From positions 4,586,032-4,650,031 of the forward strand of contig NZ_CP043006.1 in the NCBI RefSeq assembly GCF_008086345.1: a stretch of DNA of 64,000 nt, in the 5' to 3' direction. This document shows positions 33,396 to 42,559 of this stretch, in pieces (the stretch's first letter is position 1; every line of letters starts with the position of its first letter). A program made the position numbers and the translations under genes. A model generated the notes under the pieces. The model saw only the letters and a program-made list of their open reading frames with translations. It did not search any database and had not been told where the DNA came from. The DNA is from Chitinophaga sp. XS-30. Its GTDB lineage: Bacteria > Bacteroidota > Bacteroidia > Chitinophagales > Chitinophagaceae.

Positions 33396-35141
33396 TTATC
33401 GCTTGCTTCTGAAGCTGCCGCTGCCTGCTTTGGAAAACTCGCGGCGGGGACGGAAACCTCCATCTTCGCTGCCAGACCATGTTTTCTTGCGGGGAGCATC
33501 GCCGCTAAAGGTGCGGGATTTGCGTTTATCACCATCCTGGGAGGTCTCAATTCTTACGGAACGGCCGTTGTAATCCAGCTTTTTGAAGCTCTGCTGAACT
33601 TTTTCCACCACATCGTTTTCCACCTCAAAGAAGGAATACACGCCTTTCAGATCAATACGGCCGATCTTGTTGCCACGCAGACCGGTGCTGTCGCACAGGA
33701 AGCGCAACATGTCGCCACGGGTAAAGTTGTCCACGGAACCGAGGTTGATGAACAGGCGGGTGAACTTGCCGGAGCTGCGGGTGCGCATGGAGTTTTCGTC
33801 ACCACGGCGGTCTTCCTTCACATTCAGGTCCGGGGCATCCTGGTAGTATGCCAGGAATTCGTTGAATTCGAGGGAAGCGAAGCGGCGGATCAGGTCTTCC
33901 TTGGTCAGGTCCGCAAACTCTTCGTATATGCGTGTCATATAAGGATCGATCTGCTCTTCGTTCACTTCCACGTTATGTACTTTATGCACCAGGGCAAAAA
34001 GCTGTTTTTCGCAAACGGCAAATCCGTCCGGCACTTCTGCTTTCACGAATTTTTTACCGAGCACGCGCTCGATCTGGCGGATCTTTCCGATATCCCTGCC
34101 ACTGATAATAGCGATGGAAATACCGGATTTGCCGGCGCGGGCGGTACGGCCGCTACGGTGGGTGTAGTTCTCCACATCATCCGGCAGTTCGTAGTTGATC
34201 ACATGCGTTACATTGTCCACATCAATACCACGGGCGGCCACATCGGTGGCTACCAGCACCTGGATCGATTTTTCCCGGAACCGTTTCATCACTTTGTCAC
34301 GCTGCTGCTGGGTGAGGTCGCCATGCAGGGCATCTGCATTATAGCCGTCCTTGATCAGCGATTCCGCGATCTCCTGCGATTCAATTTTGGTACGGGTGAA
34401 GATGATGCCGAATATCTCGGGATTGAAGTCCACGATACGTTTCAGCGCAGCATATTTATCACGGGGGCGTACCACGTAGTATTCATGTTCGATGTTGACG
34501 TTGCCGCTGTTCTTGCTGCCTACGGTCAGTTCGAAAGGATCGTCCATGTATTTCTGGGCGATACGGCGTACTTCTGCCGGCATAGTCGCGGAGAACAACC
34601 AGGTGGTCTTTTCCTGAGGCGTATTGGAGAGGATGCTGTTGATATCCTCCTGGAAGCCCATGTTCAGCATTTCATCCGCTTCATCCAGGATGGCATAACG
34701 CACATTGTCGAAGTTGATGGCGCCACGCTCGATGATATCCAGCAGGCGGCCGGGAGTAGCTACCACAATGTGGGCGCCGCGTTTCAGCTCACGTAATTGC
34801 AGGCCGATGGCGGTACCACCGTAGACCGCTACGATGCTGATGTCCCCGAGATATTTGGAAAAATTCTTGAGGTCGTTGGTGATCTGGAGACATAATTCCC
34901 GCGTAGGGCAGAGAATAAGGCTCTGCGGCTGGCGGATCTTCATATCCAGCTGGTGAAGTAATGGCAGGCCGAAGGCTGCGGTTTTACCGGTACCGGTTTG
35001 TGCCAGGCCCACAAAATCACGGTCGCCGCCGAGCAGCACCGGGATAGCTTTTTCCTGGATGGGGGTAGGATTCACAAAGCCGAGGTCTGTGACTGCTTTC
35101 AGCAAAGTTTCCTGAAGTCCTAATGATTCAAATGTTGTCAT
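33396..35141 (-). CDS. DEAD-box ATP-dependent RNA helicase
   Basis: A 581-residue helicase of the DeaD/CsdA group, which unwinds RNA during ribosome assembly or cold adaptation. Motifs in order: Q-motif PTPIQEKAIPVL, AQTGTGKTA, PTRELCLQI, DEADEMLN, SATMPAEV, TDVAARGID and HRSGRTARAG. A DbpA-type RNA-binding domain follows (about 465-540; RLFINLGSVDNFTRGDML). The C-terminal tail is basic and rich in Arg, Gly, Ser and Phe (FRPRREFSKAGSGSFRSKR), typical of RNA-contacting tails. Single-gene unit, with rimO upstream in the same direction. Confidence 0.93.
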   Translation of the reverse strand: MTTFESLGLQETLLKAVTDLGFVNPTPIQEKAIPVLLGGDRDFVGLAQTGTGKTAAFGLPLLHQLDMKIRQPQSLILCPTRELCLQITNDLKNFSKYLGDISIVAVYGGTAIGLQLRELKRGAHIVVATPGRLLDIIERGAINFDNVRYAILDEADEMLNMGFQEDINSILSNTPQEKTTWLFSATMPAEVRRIAQKYMDDPFELTVGSKNSGNVNIEHEYYVVRPRDKYAALKRIVDFNPEIFGIIFTRTKIESQEIAESLIKDGYNADALHGDLTQQQRDKVMKRFREKSIQVLVATDVAARGIDVDNVTHVINYELPDDVENYTHRSGRTARAGKSGISIAIISGRDIGKIRQIERVLGKKFVKAEVPDGFAVCEKQLFALVHKVHNVEVNEEQIDPYMTRIYEEFADLTKEDLIRRFASLEFNEFLAYYQDAPDLNVKEDRRGDENSMRTRSSGKFTRLFINLGSVDNFTRGDMLRFLCDSTGLRGNKIGRIDLKGVYSFFEVENDVVEKVQQSFKKLDYNGRSVRIETSQDGDKRKSRTFSGDAPRKKTWSGSEDGGFRPRREFSKAGSGSFRSKR

Positions 35142-35205
35142 AAATTTTTTTCGGTGGCCCGCTGGTTTTTAAAACAGGCCGGGTGATCAATAAGCCGGTT
35201 TGTAA

Positions 35206-36513
35206 TCAAACCAGCACTCCTTCCAGGTCATAGTCGAACGCCCTGGTAATTTTAACCTGTACAAAATCGCCGGGTTTCAACTTCCTGTCTGTGTTAATGA
35301 TCACCTCATTATCCACCTCCACCGAATCGAACTCCGTACGGCCCAGGTAACGGCCGGATTCTTTTTTATCAACGATTACTTTAAATACTTTACCTATTTT
35401 TTCCTGGTTCTTTTCCAGGGAAATTTCCTGCTGTGTTTCCATGATATCCTGTGCGCGCCGTTCTTTTTCCTCAGCGGGGACATCGTCTTCCAGCGCATAA
35501 GCGCCGGTGTTCTCCTCATGGCTGTAGGTGAACACGCCCACCCTGTCGAACCGCACTTCTTCCAGGAAGCGTTTCACATCTTCCACATCTTCCAGGCTTT
35601 CTCCCGGAAAACCCGCTATCAGCGTAGTACGCAGACAAATGCCCGGCACTTTTTCGCGGATGGTGGTCACCAGGTCGAAGATCTCCTTGCGGGTGATCTG
35701 CCGTTTCATGGCCTTGAGCATCGGGTCCGCAATATGTTGCAGGGGCATATCCAGGTAGTTGCAGATATTATCCCTTTCCCGCATCACGTCCAGTATTTCC
35801 AGCGGGAATTTAGTGGGATAGGCATAGTGCAGCCTGATCCATTCCAGCCCTTTCACATCCGCCAACGCATGCAGCAATTCAGGCAGACGGCGCTGCTTGT
35901 ACAGGTCCAGGCCATAATAGGTCAGTTCCTGCGCAATGAGCATGATCTCCTTTACCCCGCTTTTCACCAGCTTTTCCGCTTCCGCCACCACCGCTTCGAT
36001 GGGTTTGGATACGTGCTGGCCGCGCATCAGCGGGATTGCGCAGAATGCGCAGGTGCGGTTGCAGCCTTCCGATATTTTCAGGTATGCATAGTGCGAGGGT
36101 GTACTGAGCAAACGCTCCCCGACCAATTCGGTCTTGTAATCCGCATCAAAACGTTTCAGGATAAGGGGAAGCTCCATGGTACCAAACCAGGCGTCCACAC
36201 CGGGTATCTCCGATTCCAGGTCCCCGCGGTAACGTTCGCTCAGGCAGCCCGTAACGAACACTTTATCCAGCCGGCCCCTTTCCTTCAATTCCACCTGCTC
36301 AAGGATCGTATTGATGGATTCTTCTTTTGCCTTGTCGATAAATCCACAGGTATTTACGACCACGATGTTATGATCGCGCCGGGTATTCTCATGTACTACA
36401 TCGATGTCATTGGCTTTGAGCTGTCCGCTTAATACCTCGGAGTCAACCATGTTCTTGGAACAGCCCAGCGTGATGATATTTACCTTGTCTTTCTTTAAAG
36501 TTCTTGTCTTCAA
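35206..36513 (-). CDS. rimO: ribosomal protein S12 methylthiotransferase
   Basis: A 435-residue radical SAM enzyme that methylthiolates an aspartate of ribosomal protein S12. The N-terminal UPF0004 domain has three cluster-binding cysteines (LGCSKNMVDS, NTCGFIDKAK, TGCLSER). The radical SAM motif is EGCNRTCAFCAIP, and the last 65 residues form a TRAM domain. Start: a TTG at 36513 gives the family-typical opening MKTRTLKKDKVNIITLGCSK; an in-frame ATG at 36570 adds 19 basic and cysteine-rich residues not usual in the family. A -7 box lies at 36630. Confidence 0.93.
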   Translation of the reverse strand: MKTRTLKKDKVNIITLGCSKNMVDSEVLSGQLKANDIDVVHENTRRDHNIVVVNTCGFIDKAKEESINTILEQVELKERGRLDKVFVTGCLSERYRGDLESEIPGVDAWFGTMELPLILKRFDADYKTELVGERLLSTPSHYAYLKISEGCNRTCAFCAIPLMRGQHVSKPIEAVVAEAEKLVKSGVKEIMLIAQELTYYGLDLYKQRRLPELLHALADVKGLEWIRLHYAYPTKFPLEILDVMRERDNICNYLDMPLQHIADPMLKAMKRQITRKEIFDLVTTIREKVPGICLRTTLIAGFPGESLEDVEDVKRFLEEVRFDRVGVFTYSHEENTGAYALEDDVPAEEKERRAQDIMETQQEISLEKNQEKIGKVFKVIVDKKESGRYLGRTEFDSVEVDNEVIINTDRKLKPGDFVQVKITRAFDYDLEGVLV

Positions 36514-36629
36514 ACAGCAATTTTTTAAGAATCCCCTTTTCCGGGATTTGCCACGAAGACACGCAGACACGCTTTGATTTTACAGCAGGCAAGCTGTTTT
36601 GAGTGACTATGAGTCTTGGTGGGAAGGTG

Positions 36630-36637
36630 CAAAGCTA
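36630..36637 (-). promoter_or_regulatory. -7 box for rimO
   Basis: TAGCTTTG on the minus strand matches TAnnTTTG exactly, 116 bases before the proposed TTG start. The resulting leader would be unusually long. Confidence 0.4.
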
Positions 36638-36687
36638 ACAATAAATATTGAGATTATTAGTATTTACAATTATTTAACACCTGTTTT

Positions 36688-37566
36688 TCAGGCCAGATGG
36701 CGTTTCATAGCCCTTTCTGCGCGTTGATTGGCCACCTTCCGCTTGTATTGATACCACCATTCCGGCGCCACTTTAATGAGGAGGTTATTCATGCTCCGCA
36801 GGCCGGCGATGTGGTACAGGCCGTTGAGCTTGCCGGTCAGGCTCTGGTCCAGGGCACGGAGGCTCATGGCGAAACCGCCGTCCATATACTCCATATGGTG
36901 CCAGTAGCCGCCGGGCATGAACATGGTATCCCCATGCTCCAGGATGGTCGTGTACCCGCGGGCGTACCGGAGCGCCGGGAAGCCGTTCTCATCCAGTTGC
37001 TCGGCCCAGTTCACGAAACTGGCCGCGCTTTCCACGGTCATGGGCATCCGGTAGATCAAGTCCGACTGGCTATTTTCCAGCAGCAATACCCTTTTCCGGC
37101 CGATGAACTGGGTGTGGAAGATGTGGCTCAGGTCGATGTCGTAATGCATATGCGCCACGGAGCCTGCCCCGCCGACAAAGAGCATGGGGTATTTTTTGAG
37201 GAAGCCCCTGGCAAGGAAGTCCGGCCAGGTAAAATCATTGACCAGCTGCGGTGCGTGCTGGAAGAGATTGAACAGGAAGATGCGCAGCTTCACCGGGCCC
37301 TGCTGCACCATATCCAGATAGTCCCTGAAAGGGATATACTCATCCGCCCCGTTCACCAGCGTTCTGGCGCCTGCCCGCTCGTTATTGTAAACCCCTACGG
37401 TGGTATCACCCACGATGGATTTGAAATAGTCCCAGGTCCATTTTTCGCAAGCGGGCCAGGTTTTCGACAATCCTGTAATGATCAAGGGTTTACGGGGTTC
37501 ATAATACTGGGTCCTGAAATCTTCTGCGGATATGCTGTCAACTCGATCTATGGATTGCACTTGCAT
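36688..37566 (-). CDS. JmjC/cupin-8 domain protein
   Basis: A 292-residue protein of the cupin_8 (FIH-like, JmjC) family, Fe(II)/2-oxoglutarate-dependent hydroxylases of proteins or small molecules. It starts with the family entry EPRKPLIITGLSKTWPAC. The metal site is visible as H-x-D in AHMHYDIDLSH and a distal histidine in MPGGYWHHMEY. Asn/Lys residues for 2-oxoglutarate are present but not certain. The C-terminal helices form the dimer region. A -7 box (TAAATTTG) lies 38 bases upstream. Substrate unknown. Confidence 0.85.
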   Translation of the reverse strand: MQVQSIDRVDSISAEDFRTQYYEPRKPLIITGLSKTWPACEKWTWDYFKSIVGDTTVGVYNNERAGARTLVNGADEYIPFRDYLDMVQQGPVKLRIFLFNLFQHAPQLVNDFTWPDFLARGFLKKYPMLFVGGAGSVAHMHYDIDLSHIFHTQFIGRKRVLLLENSQSDLIYRMPMTVESAASFVNWAEQLDENGFPALRYARGYTTILEHGDTMFMPGGYWHHMEYMDGGFAMSLRALDQSLTGKLNGLYHIAGLRSMNNLLIKVAPEWWYQYKRKVANQRAERAMKRHLA

Positions 37567-37604
37567 AAAGACGAATTGTTATATGGGAAAAACAATTTAA
37601 CATT

Positions 37605-37612
37605 CAAATTTA
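37605..37612 (-). promoter_or_regulatory. -7 box for the JmjC/cupin-8 gene
   Basis: TAAATTTG on the minus strand, an exact TAnnTTTG match, 38 bases before the ATG. Confidence 0.45.
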
Positions 37613-37663
37613 AGCAATTGCATGATTCATCGCGCAGGGTGTAAAAGGTTGAAAATTTGGGGG

Positions 37664-38986
37664 TTAACGGGTGTTTTGAGGCGGCTGCCGGCCGGCGCTG
37701 ATCCTTTCCATTTCGGCTGTCATCCGTTTATTGGTGGCTATAAGGGAGTCGATCTGTTTTTGCTGGGCGATGGTGTACAGCATCAGTTCTTCTATCTTCT
37801 GGAGGAGTTTCCGGTCCATTTCGCCGAGATCGATGCCTTGTTCTTTTACTTCCTGCCCGGAGGGAATGCCGGGTAAATGCTGACGGGTTTTGATGTGCTG
37901 CTCTACTTCGGTCAGGGAAGGCAGTGCGTAACCTTCCTGGAAAACGTAGTCCGGCCAGCTGCCGTAGGCTTTTACTTTTACTTTGGTGAAAAGGCCGCTG
38001 CCGTTGACGGCGAGTTTGTGGCCGTGGGTGGTGGTGGTGCCGATGCCCACGCTGCCGTCTGCTTTGACCATCATGAGGTTGGTGCCGTAACTGTTGACGG
38101 CGAGGACGTTGTTGTTTAAGAGCTTTGAAGCGTACTTACTTCTGCCCTCCAACACAACGGCTGCAAAAGACACATCACCCCCACTTGGCACAACGTCTTC
38201 TGCTTCTCCTTGTACAAAGATTCCCAAAACTCTTCCAGGTGTCAGACTTCTTCCCTGAATGCCAGGATAATACGAGCCGGTTGCGGATGTCCCATTAGAT
38301 ATATTCAAAAAGGCATCAGCAGGAGGAACATCCCCAAACGTAAACTTGGCGATATTGAGGTTTGATTGGGAATGGGCGTGTAGTGAGGCCCATGGGTTGG
38401 TTGTTCCGGCGCCAAGCCGGCCCTGTATGCCTACAGGGTAGAGTGTTTGCAAGAGCTGCACATTCGTAACGTTTTCATCAGCCACCAGTAGAAAAGCGTC
38501 ATTCTGCGTGTAACCCGTAAAAGAGAAAGAATAAATCGAAGGACCGTTGGCAATTTCCAGGGCCATATAGCTGGTTCCATTATAGACTAATGTGACCAAC
38601 CTCGCAGGTTCGCTATAGCTGACAATACTACCCGTGTTATAATTATATGCTGATGCCGTATTAACTTCTACCGTCCACTTTCTATTTCCAGCACCAACCG
38701 CCCCTCTTACTCCACTAATTTTTCCCATCACGAAATGGTCTGCCAGCAATGTGCCGGTGTAAATCTGATGGAGTAACATATAATTAGGACCTTGTGCATC
38801 CTGTGTTACCCCAGCTATGCCCCTATTCACATAATAATTCCGACCATTGTCCACCACATGCAACTTACTCGCCGGCGAACTCGTTCCAATACCAACATTC
38901 CCGGAAGGGGTGGGAAAGACATTCTGGGCAGAAGCGCCCATTGCGGCTAACACAAATACGGCCACAAACAAACAAGATACTTTCAT
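37664..38986 (-). CDS. exported tail-fibre-like surface protein
   Basis: A 440-residue exported protein. The signal peptide (KVSCLFVAVFVLAAMGASAQ) is followed by GNVGIGTSSPASKLHV, the opening of a large group of Bacteroidota surface proteins that resemble phage tail fibres. A second VGIGTTTTHGHKLAVNG appears near residue 320. The middle is a Ser/Gly/Tyr-rich beta region. The end (about 340-440) resembles an endosialidase-chaperone-type domain (YALPSLTEVEQHIKTRQHLP) with a coiled coil (LLQKIEELMLYTIAQQKQID). It probably forms trimers on the cell surface; binding target unknown. Confidence 0.75.
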   Translation of the reverse strand: MKVSCLFVAVFVLAAMGASAQNVFPTPSGNVGIGTSSPASKLHVVDNGRNYYVNRGIAGVTQDAQGPNYMLLHQIYTGTLLADHFVMGKISGVRGAVGAGNRKWTVEVNTASAYNYNTGSIVSYSEPARLVTLVYNGTSYMALEIANGPSIYSFSFTGYTQNDAFLLVADENVTNVQLLQTLYPVGIQGRLGAGTTNPWASLHAHSQSNLNIAKFTFGDVPPADAFLNISNGTSATGSYYPGIQGRSLTPGRVLGIFVQGEAEDVVPSGGDVSFAAVVLEGRSKYASKLLNNNVLAVNSYGTNLMMVKADGSVGIGTTTTHGHKLAVNGSGLFTKVKVKAYGSWPDYVFQEGYALPSLTEVEQHIKTRQHLPGIPSGQEVKEQGIDLGEMDRKLLQKIEELMLYTIAQQKQIDSLIATNKRMTAEMERISAGRQPPQNTR

Positions 38987-39044
38987 AGATAATCGGGTTT
39001 ACAATTTGCCGACAAAATAATTCATCTTCCGTTATAAACAAAAA

Positions 39045-39068
39045 TGCCTGCCAGGATTCCGGCAGGCA
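39045..39068 (-). terminator. terminator after ftsY
   Basis: TGCCTGCC (39045-39052) and GGCAGGCA (39061-39068) form a perfect 8-bp stem with an 8-base loop; the minus strand continues with five T. Confidence 0.85.
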
Positions 39069-39089
39069 ATTCTCTATAAAAAGTTACGG

Positions 39090-40052
39090 TCAATCATTCA
39101 AACTGAACAGCGAATCCACAAACTCCTGTTTGTCAAATACCTGCAGATCCTCCATTTTCTCCCCGATACCGATATATTTCACCGGGATCTTGAACTGGTT
39201 GGCAATCGCCAGCACCACCCCGCCTTTGGCCGTGCCATCCAGCTTGGTGATGGCCAGTGAGGTCACTTCTGTGGCGGCCGTGAACTGTTTGGCCTGCTCC
39301 ACTGCGTTTTGCCCGGTAGAACCATCCAGTACCAGCAACACTTCATGCGGCGCGTCAGGGATCACTTTGTTCATCACCCTTTTGATCTTGCTCAGCTCAT
39401 CCATCAGGTGCAGTTTATTATGGAGGCGGCCGGCCGTATCAATAATAATAACGTCTGTGCCTTTCGAAACCCCGCTTTGCACGGTATCAAAGGCAACAGC
39501 GGCGGGATCGGAGCCCATTTGCTGTTTCACGATGGGCACTCCCACCCGGTCGCTCCAGATGGTCAGCTGGTCCACCGCGGCAGCGCGGAAGGTGTCCGCC
39601 GCGCCCAGCATCACATTTTTGCCTGCTTTCTTGAAATTATAGGCGAGTTTGCCGATGGTGGTCGTTTTCCCCACGCCGTTCACGCCCACAACCATGATCA
39701 CATAGGGCTTTTTACCTTCCGGTACATCAAAATCCCGGAAACCACTGTCCGGCGCATCTACCAGCAACGCTGCAATCTCTTCTTTCAATATCCGGTTGAG
39801 TTCACTGGTATTCAGGTACTTATCTTTCGCCACACGGTCCTCTATCCGGTTAATGATACGGACGGTCGTATCCACGCCAACATCAGCGGCTACAAGCGCC
39901 TCTTCAAGATTATCCAGTACTTCGGCGTCTACGGTGGATTTGCCGGCAACAGCGCGGCTGATGCGGGAGAGGAAACCTTCTTTTGTCTTCTGCAGCCCCT
40001 GATCCAGACTTTCTTTCTTTTCACGGGAAAAGAGCTTATCGAAAAAACCCAT
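39090..40052 (-). CDS. ftsY: signal recognition particle receptor FtsY
   Basis: A 320-residue SRP GTPase that docks the ribosome-SRP complex at the inner membrane. A short N domain (about 1-95; LSRISRAVAGKSTVDAEVL) without a long acidic A domain precedes the G domain: GVNGVGKTTTIGKLA (P-loop), DTFRAAAVDQL, IIDTAGRLHNK and TKLDGTAKGG. The ATG at 40052 (MGFFDKLF) was chosen over one three codons upstream. It is the last gene of an operon with rpmB, rpmG and a DUF4295 gene. Confidence 0.95.
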   Translation of the reverse strand: MGFFDKLFSREKKESLDQGLQKTKEGFLSRISRAVAGKSTVDAEVLDNLEEALVAADVGVDTTVRIINRIEDRVAKDKYLNTSELNRILKEEIAALLVDAPDSGFRDFDVPEGKKPYVIMVVGVNGVGKTTTIGKLAYNFKKAGKNVMLGAADTFRAAAVDQLTIWSDRVGVPIVKQQMGSDPAAVAFDTVQSGVSKGTDVIIIDTAGRLHNKLHLMDELSKIKRVMNKVIPDAPHEVLLVLDGSTGQNAVEQAKQFTAATEVTSLAITKLDGTAKGGVVLAIANQFKIPVKYIGIGEKMEDLQVFDKQEFVDSLFSLND

Positions 40053-40158
40053 GGGAATCAATTACAATTGTCAATATGGTCACAAAAATAAGGCATAAAC
40101 GCAAAAAGCCGTCCGCCACAGCGAACAGCTTTCGTGCAGTATGATTAGTAAAGCCGAA

Positions 40159-40329
40159 TTACTTTTTGAAAAACTCCGCAACAGTATCCTTGTGGATGAT
40201 CTGCCCCTTGAAGGTATAAGCACCGCTTTTGGGAGAACGCTCAGCCCTGATCACTTTCGTCCACACTTTAGATTCTGCAGCCGCCTTGGTATCTTTTACT
40301 TTCGAGTTTTTTGAAGTTTGTTTTGCCAT
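40159..40329 (-). CDS. DUF4295 protein, ribosome-associated in context
   Basis: A 56-residue, very basic protein starting MAKQTSKNSKVKDTKAAAES and ending with EFFKK. Size, Lys richness and position directly after the L33 gene match family DUF4295, found only in Bacteroidota beside rpmB and rpmG. An association with the ribosome is likely from context and charge. It lies between rpmG and ftsY on the same strand. The in-frame ATG at 40371 is less likely, as the family starts with MAKQ/MAKK. Confidence 0.85.
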   Translation of the reverse strand: MAKQTSKNSKVKDTKAAAESKVWTKVIRAERSPKSGAYTFKGQIIHKDTVAEFFKK

Positions 40330-40426
40330 TGTATAAATGTTAATCGTTAATTGTAAAGTGTCAATCGTCAAGAGCTAATCGTAATTGAAAGCTGCACGAT
40401 TAACTACCAGGCAATTAAAACTGACC

Positions 40427-40609
40427 TTATTTAATTTCTTTGTGCACCGTCACCTTCCTCAGGATAGGGTTGTACTTTTTCAGCTCCAGGCGCTCCGGAG
40501 TGTTTTTCTTGTTCTTGTTGCTGATGTAGCGGGAAGTTCCCGGCTGTCCGGAGTTCTTGTGCTCCGTACATTCCAGAATAACCTGTACCCTGTTACCTTT
40601 CTTTGCCAT
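40427..40609 (-). CDS. rpmG: 50S ribosomal protein L33
   Basis: A 60-residue L33 protein: MAKKGNRVQVILECTEHKNSG opening and the YNPILRKVTVHKEIK ending are diagnostic. Only one of the usual four zinc-ribbon cysteines is present (ECTE), so this is the zinc-free form. It lies 32 bases after rpmB and 97 bases before the DUF4295 gene. Confidence 0.95.
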   Translation of the reverse strand: MAKKGNRVQVILECTEHKNSGQPGTSRYISNKNKKNTPERLELKKYNPILRKVTVHKEIK

Positions 40610-40641
40610 TTTGTATGCTTATTAAGATGATCCTTAATGAA

Positions 40642-40881
40642 TTAGATACCTTTAGTGCCTGCAGCGCGCAGATCTTTCACTACTGCGTAAAGGCCTCTTT
40701 TGTTGATCGTTCTCAGACCATCGGCAGACACTTTCAATGTGATCCAACGATCTTCCTCCGCCAAAAAGAAGCGTTTGGTTTGCAGATTAGGCAGAAACCT
40801 TCTCTTTGTCTTGATGTTCGAAAAAGATACGTGATGACCCGTAATTGGTTTTTTCCCTGTCACCTGACATACTCTTGCCAT
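40642..40881 (-). CDS. rpmB: 50S ribosomal protein L28
   Basis: A 79-residue L28 protein: MARVCQVTGKKPITGHHVSF opening and KTKRRFLPNLQTKRFFL are diagnostic of bacterial L28. It is the first gene of the rpmB-rpmG-DUF4295-ftsY operon. A strong promoter with both boxes lies 21 bases upstream. Confidence 0.96.
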   Translation of the reverse strand: MARVCQVTGKKPITGHHVSFSNIKTKRRFLPNLQTKRFFLAEEDRWITLKVSADGLRTINKRGLYAVVKDLRAAGTKGI

Positions 40882-40902
40882 GTTCTAAAAAATTTTGGAC
40901 TG

Positions 40903-40934
40903 CAAAAGTCGCATTAATTTATGTAATTATCAAA
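40903..40934 (-). promoter_or_regulatory. promoter of the rpmB operon
   Basis: Minus strand: TTTG (40931-40934), 20-base A/T-rich spacer, GACTTTTG (40903-40910). The -33 box is perfect and the -7 box has one mismatch from TAnnTTTG. The ATG follows 21 bases later. Confidence 0.65.
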
Positions 40935-40997
40935 TTATACCGTCTGTTTTTATTCACACTGCCGGACCACTGTCCATTTTTTTGGACAAACGCTTCC

Positions 40998-41588
40998 TCA
41001 AAGCAATACCCCCAGGCTCCTGATAACCGCACCCAGCCTCACCGCATCCAGTATCCGCTGCTCTGCGGTACCATGTTTCAGCAGGGCCTCTTCATGCGAA
41101 GTTACGCACATTTCGCATCCGTTCAATGCGGACACCACCAGGCTCAACAGTTCAAAGAACTCCTTTCCGGTCACCGGGTTGGTCATAATGCTCATCCGGA
41201 TACCGGCCGGAGCCGTCTGGTAGAACCCTTTGCCCACAAAATGGCGGAAACGGTAAAATACGTTATTGGCATTCATCAGGGAGGTGCAGCTCACCACTTC
41301 GGCCACTTCCTTATCCGTTGCTCCGGCAGCCAGGGCCAATTGCTCCAGCCCCTGCTGCAGCACGGGCACCTTTTCATTGACCGCAACGGCCAAGCCCAGC
41401 AGATAAGCTTCCTTCTTCTGCAGCGTAGCGGCTTCCAGAGCATTGGTCACATTGATCTTCAGGTCTTTCAGATAGCGGGCATCTGTGGCGGCCAGGGCCT
41501 GCAGCTTCGCCGGCGCTTCCGGAACGGTTATCCCTACTGTCTGCAGCACCTGCTGCGCGGTATCTTGCGTTGTATTACTTGCGAACAC
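40998..41588 (-). CDS. AhpD-like carboxymuconolactone decarboxylase family protein
   Basis: A 196-residue helical protein with the CMD/AhpD signature CEMCVTSHEEAL, in which C-x-x-C plus histidine form the peroxidase or thiol-exchange site. The opening VGITVPEAPAKLQALAATDARYLKDLKINV fits a CMD-type alkylhydroperoxidase. It is 127 bases downstream of a peroxiredoxin gene on the same strand, the arrangement of AhpC-AhpD pairs in which AhpD reduces the peroxiredoxin. This partnership is inferred from position and motif. Confidence 0.85.
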   Translation of the reverse strand: MFASNTTQDTAQQVLQTVGITVPEAPAKLQALAATDARYLKDLKINVTNALEAATLQKKEAYLLGLAVAVNEKVPVLQQGLEQLALAAGATDKEVAEVVSCTSLMNANNVFYRFRHFVGKGFYQTAPAGIRMSIMTNPVTGKEFFELLSLVVSALNGCEMCVTSHEEALLKHGTAEQRILDAVRLGAVIRSLGVLL

Positions 41589-41715
41589 GATAATAAATTG
41601 AAAATGAAAAATGGGAACCTGTAAAAATCAACAGCCAAAAGCAAAAACAGCGGCCCATTCGCTTCTGCACAACATCTTCCGCCCTGCCCTTACTTTTGAC
41701 TGTTCAGTGCCTTGG

Positions 41716-42270
41716 TTATGCATTCAGCGTAGCCTCGCCTTTCTGCCAGTTGCAGGGGCACAGTTCATCTGTTTGCAGCGCGTCCATTACACGGAGCACT
41801 TCCTTCACGTTACGGCCTACAGAGAGGTCATAAACGGAAGTCCAGCGTACGATGCCCTGCGGGTCAACCACGAAAGTTGCGCGGTAAGCGATCTTTTCTT
41901 CTGCTTCGAGGATACCGAGCTCTGCTGCGAGGCTCTTGGAAGTGTCTGCCAGCATGGGGAACTGCAGGCCGCGGAGGTCGTCATGATCTTTCCTCCAGGC
42001 GAGGTGCACAAATTCCGAATCAGTAGAAGCGCCGATCAGGATAGCATCGCGGTCAGCGAAATCCTGATAGTGCTTGTTGAATTCCGCAATCTCGGTGGGA
42101 CAAACGAAGGTGAAGTCCTTCGGCCACCAGAACATCACCATCCATTTACCGGAAGCCTTGATCTCCTCGGAGGTGATGTCATAAAACTCCTTGCCTTTTT
42201 CGATAGAAACTACTGCCTTTTTTGCGAACGCCGGGAACTCCGCCCCTACTGATAATACTGCATTTTTCAT
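41716..42270 (-). CDS. peroxiredoxin (AhpC/TSA family)
   Basis: A 184-residue 2-Cys peroxiredoxin that reduces hydroperoxides. The peroxidatic cysteine is in DFTFVCPTEIAEF, and the C-terminal LCPCNWQKGE carries the resolving cysteine. The segment MVMFWWPKDF is distinctive of the AhpC subgroup found in Bacteroidota and actinobacteria with AhpD partners. A promoter with both boxes lies 53 bases upstream, and an AhpD-like gene follows. Confidence 0.93.
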   Translation of the reverse strand: MKNAVLSVGAEFPAFAKKAVVSIEKGKEFYDITSEEIKASGKWMVMFWWPKDFTFVCPTEIAEFNKHYQDFADRDAILIGASTDSEFVHLAWRKDHDDLRGLQFPMLADTSKSLAAELGILEAEEKIAYRATFVVDPQGIVRWTSVYDLSVGRNVKEVLRVMDALQTDELCPCNWQKGEATLNA

Positions 42271-42323
42271 GATACTTATGTCGATTTATTGATTTAATGC
42301 TATGCTAATTCGTAAAGCCGCCG

Positions 42324-42355
42324 CAAAGTTCATCTTCCGGCCGATATAAATCAAA
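42324..42355 (-). promoter_or_regulatory. promoter of the peroxiredoxin gene
   Basis: Minus strand: TTTG (42352-42355), 20-base spacer, GAACTTTG (42324-42331). Same geometry and the same G at the first -7 position as the rpmB promoter. Confidence 0.6.
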
Positions 42356-42559
42356 TAGATTTCTCAACAGTCCATATAAAATTTATCTATACTATTTTCT
42401 TTTTTGATAGAGACCATGTCATTCAAACCCAATACCAGCAATAATCCGGCATTTCCGGAGCATTCCAGGGGTAAAAATCATGGCTGTTTTTAACAAATCC
42501 CCGTAACCTTTTGGCACGTTATTTAGTTATATAGTTAGCAAGAATTAAAACGACAGGAA

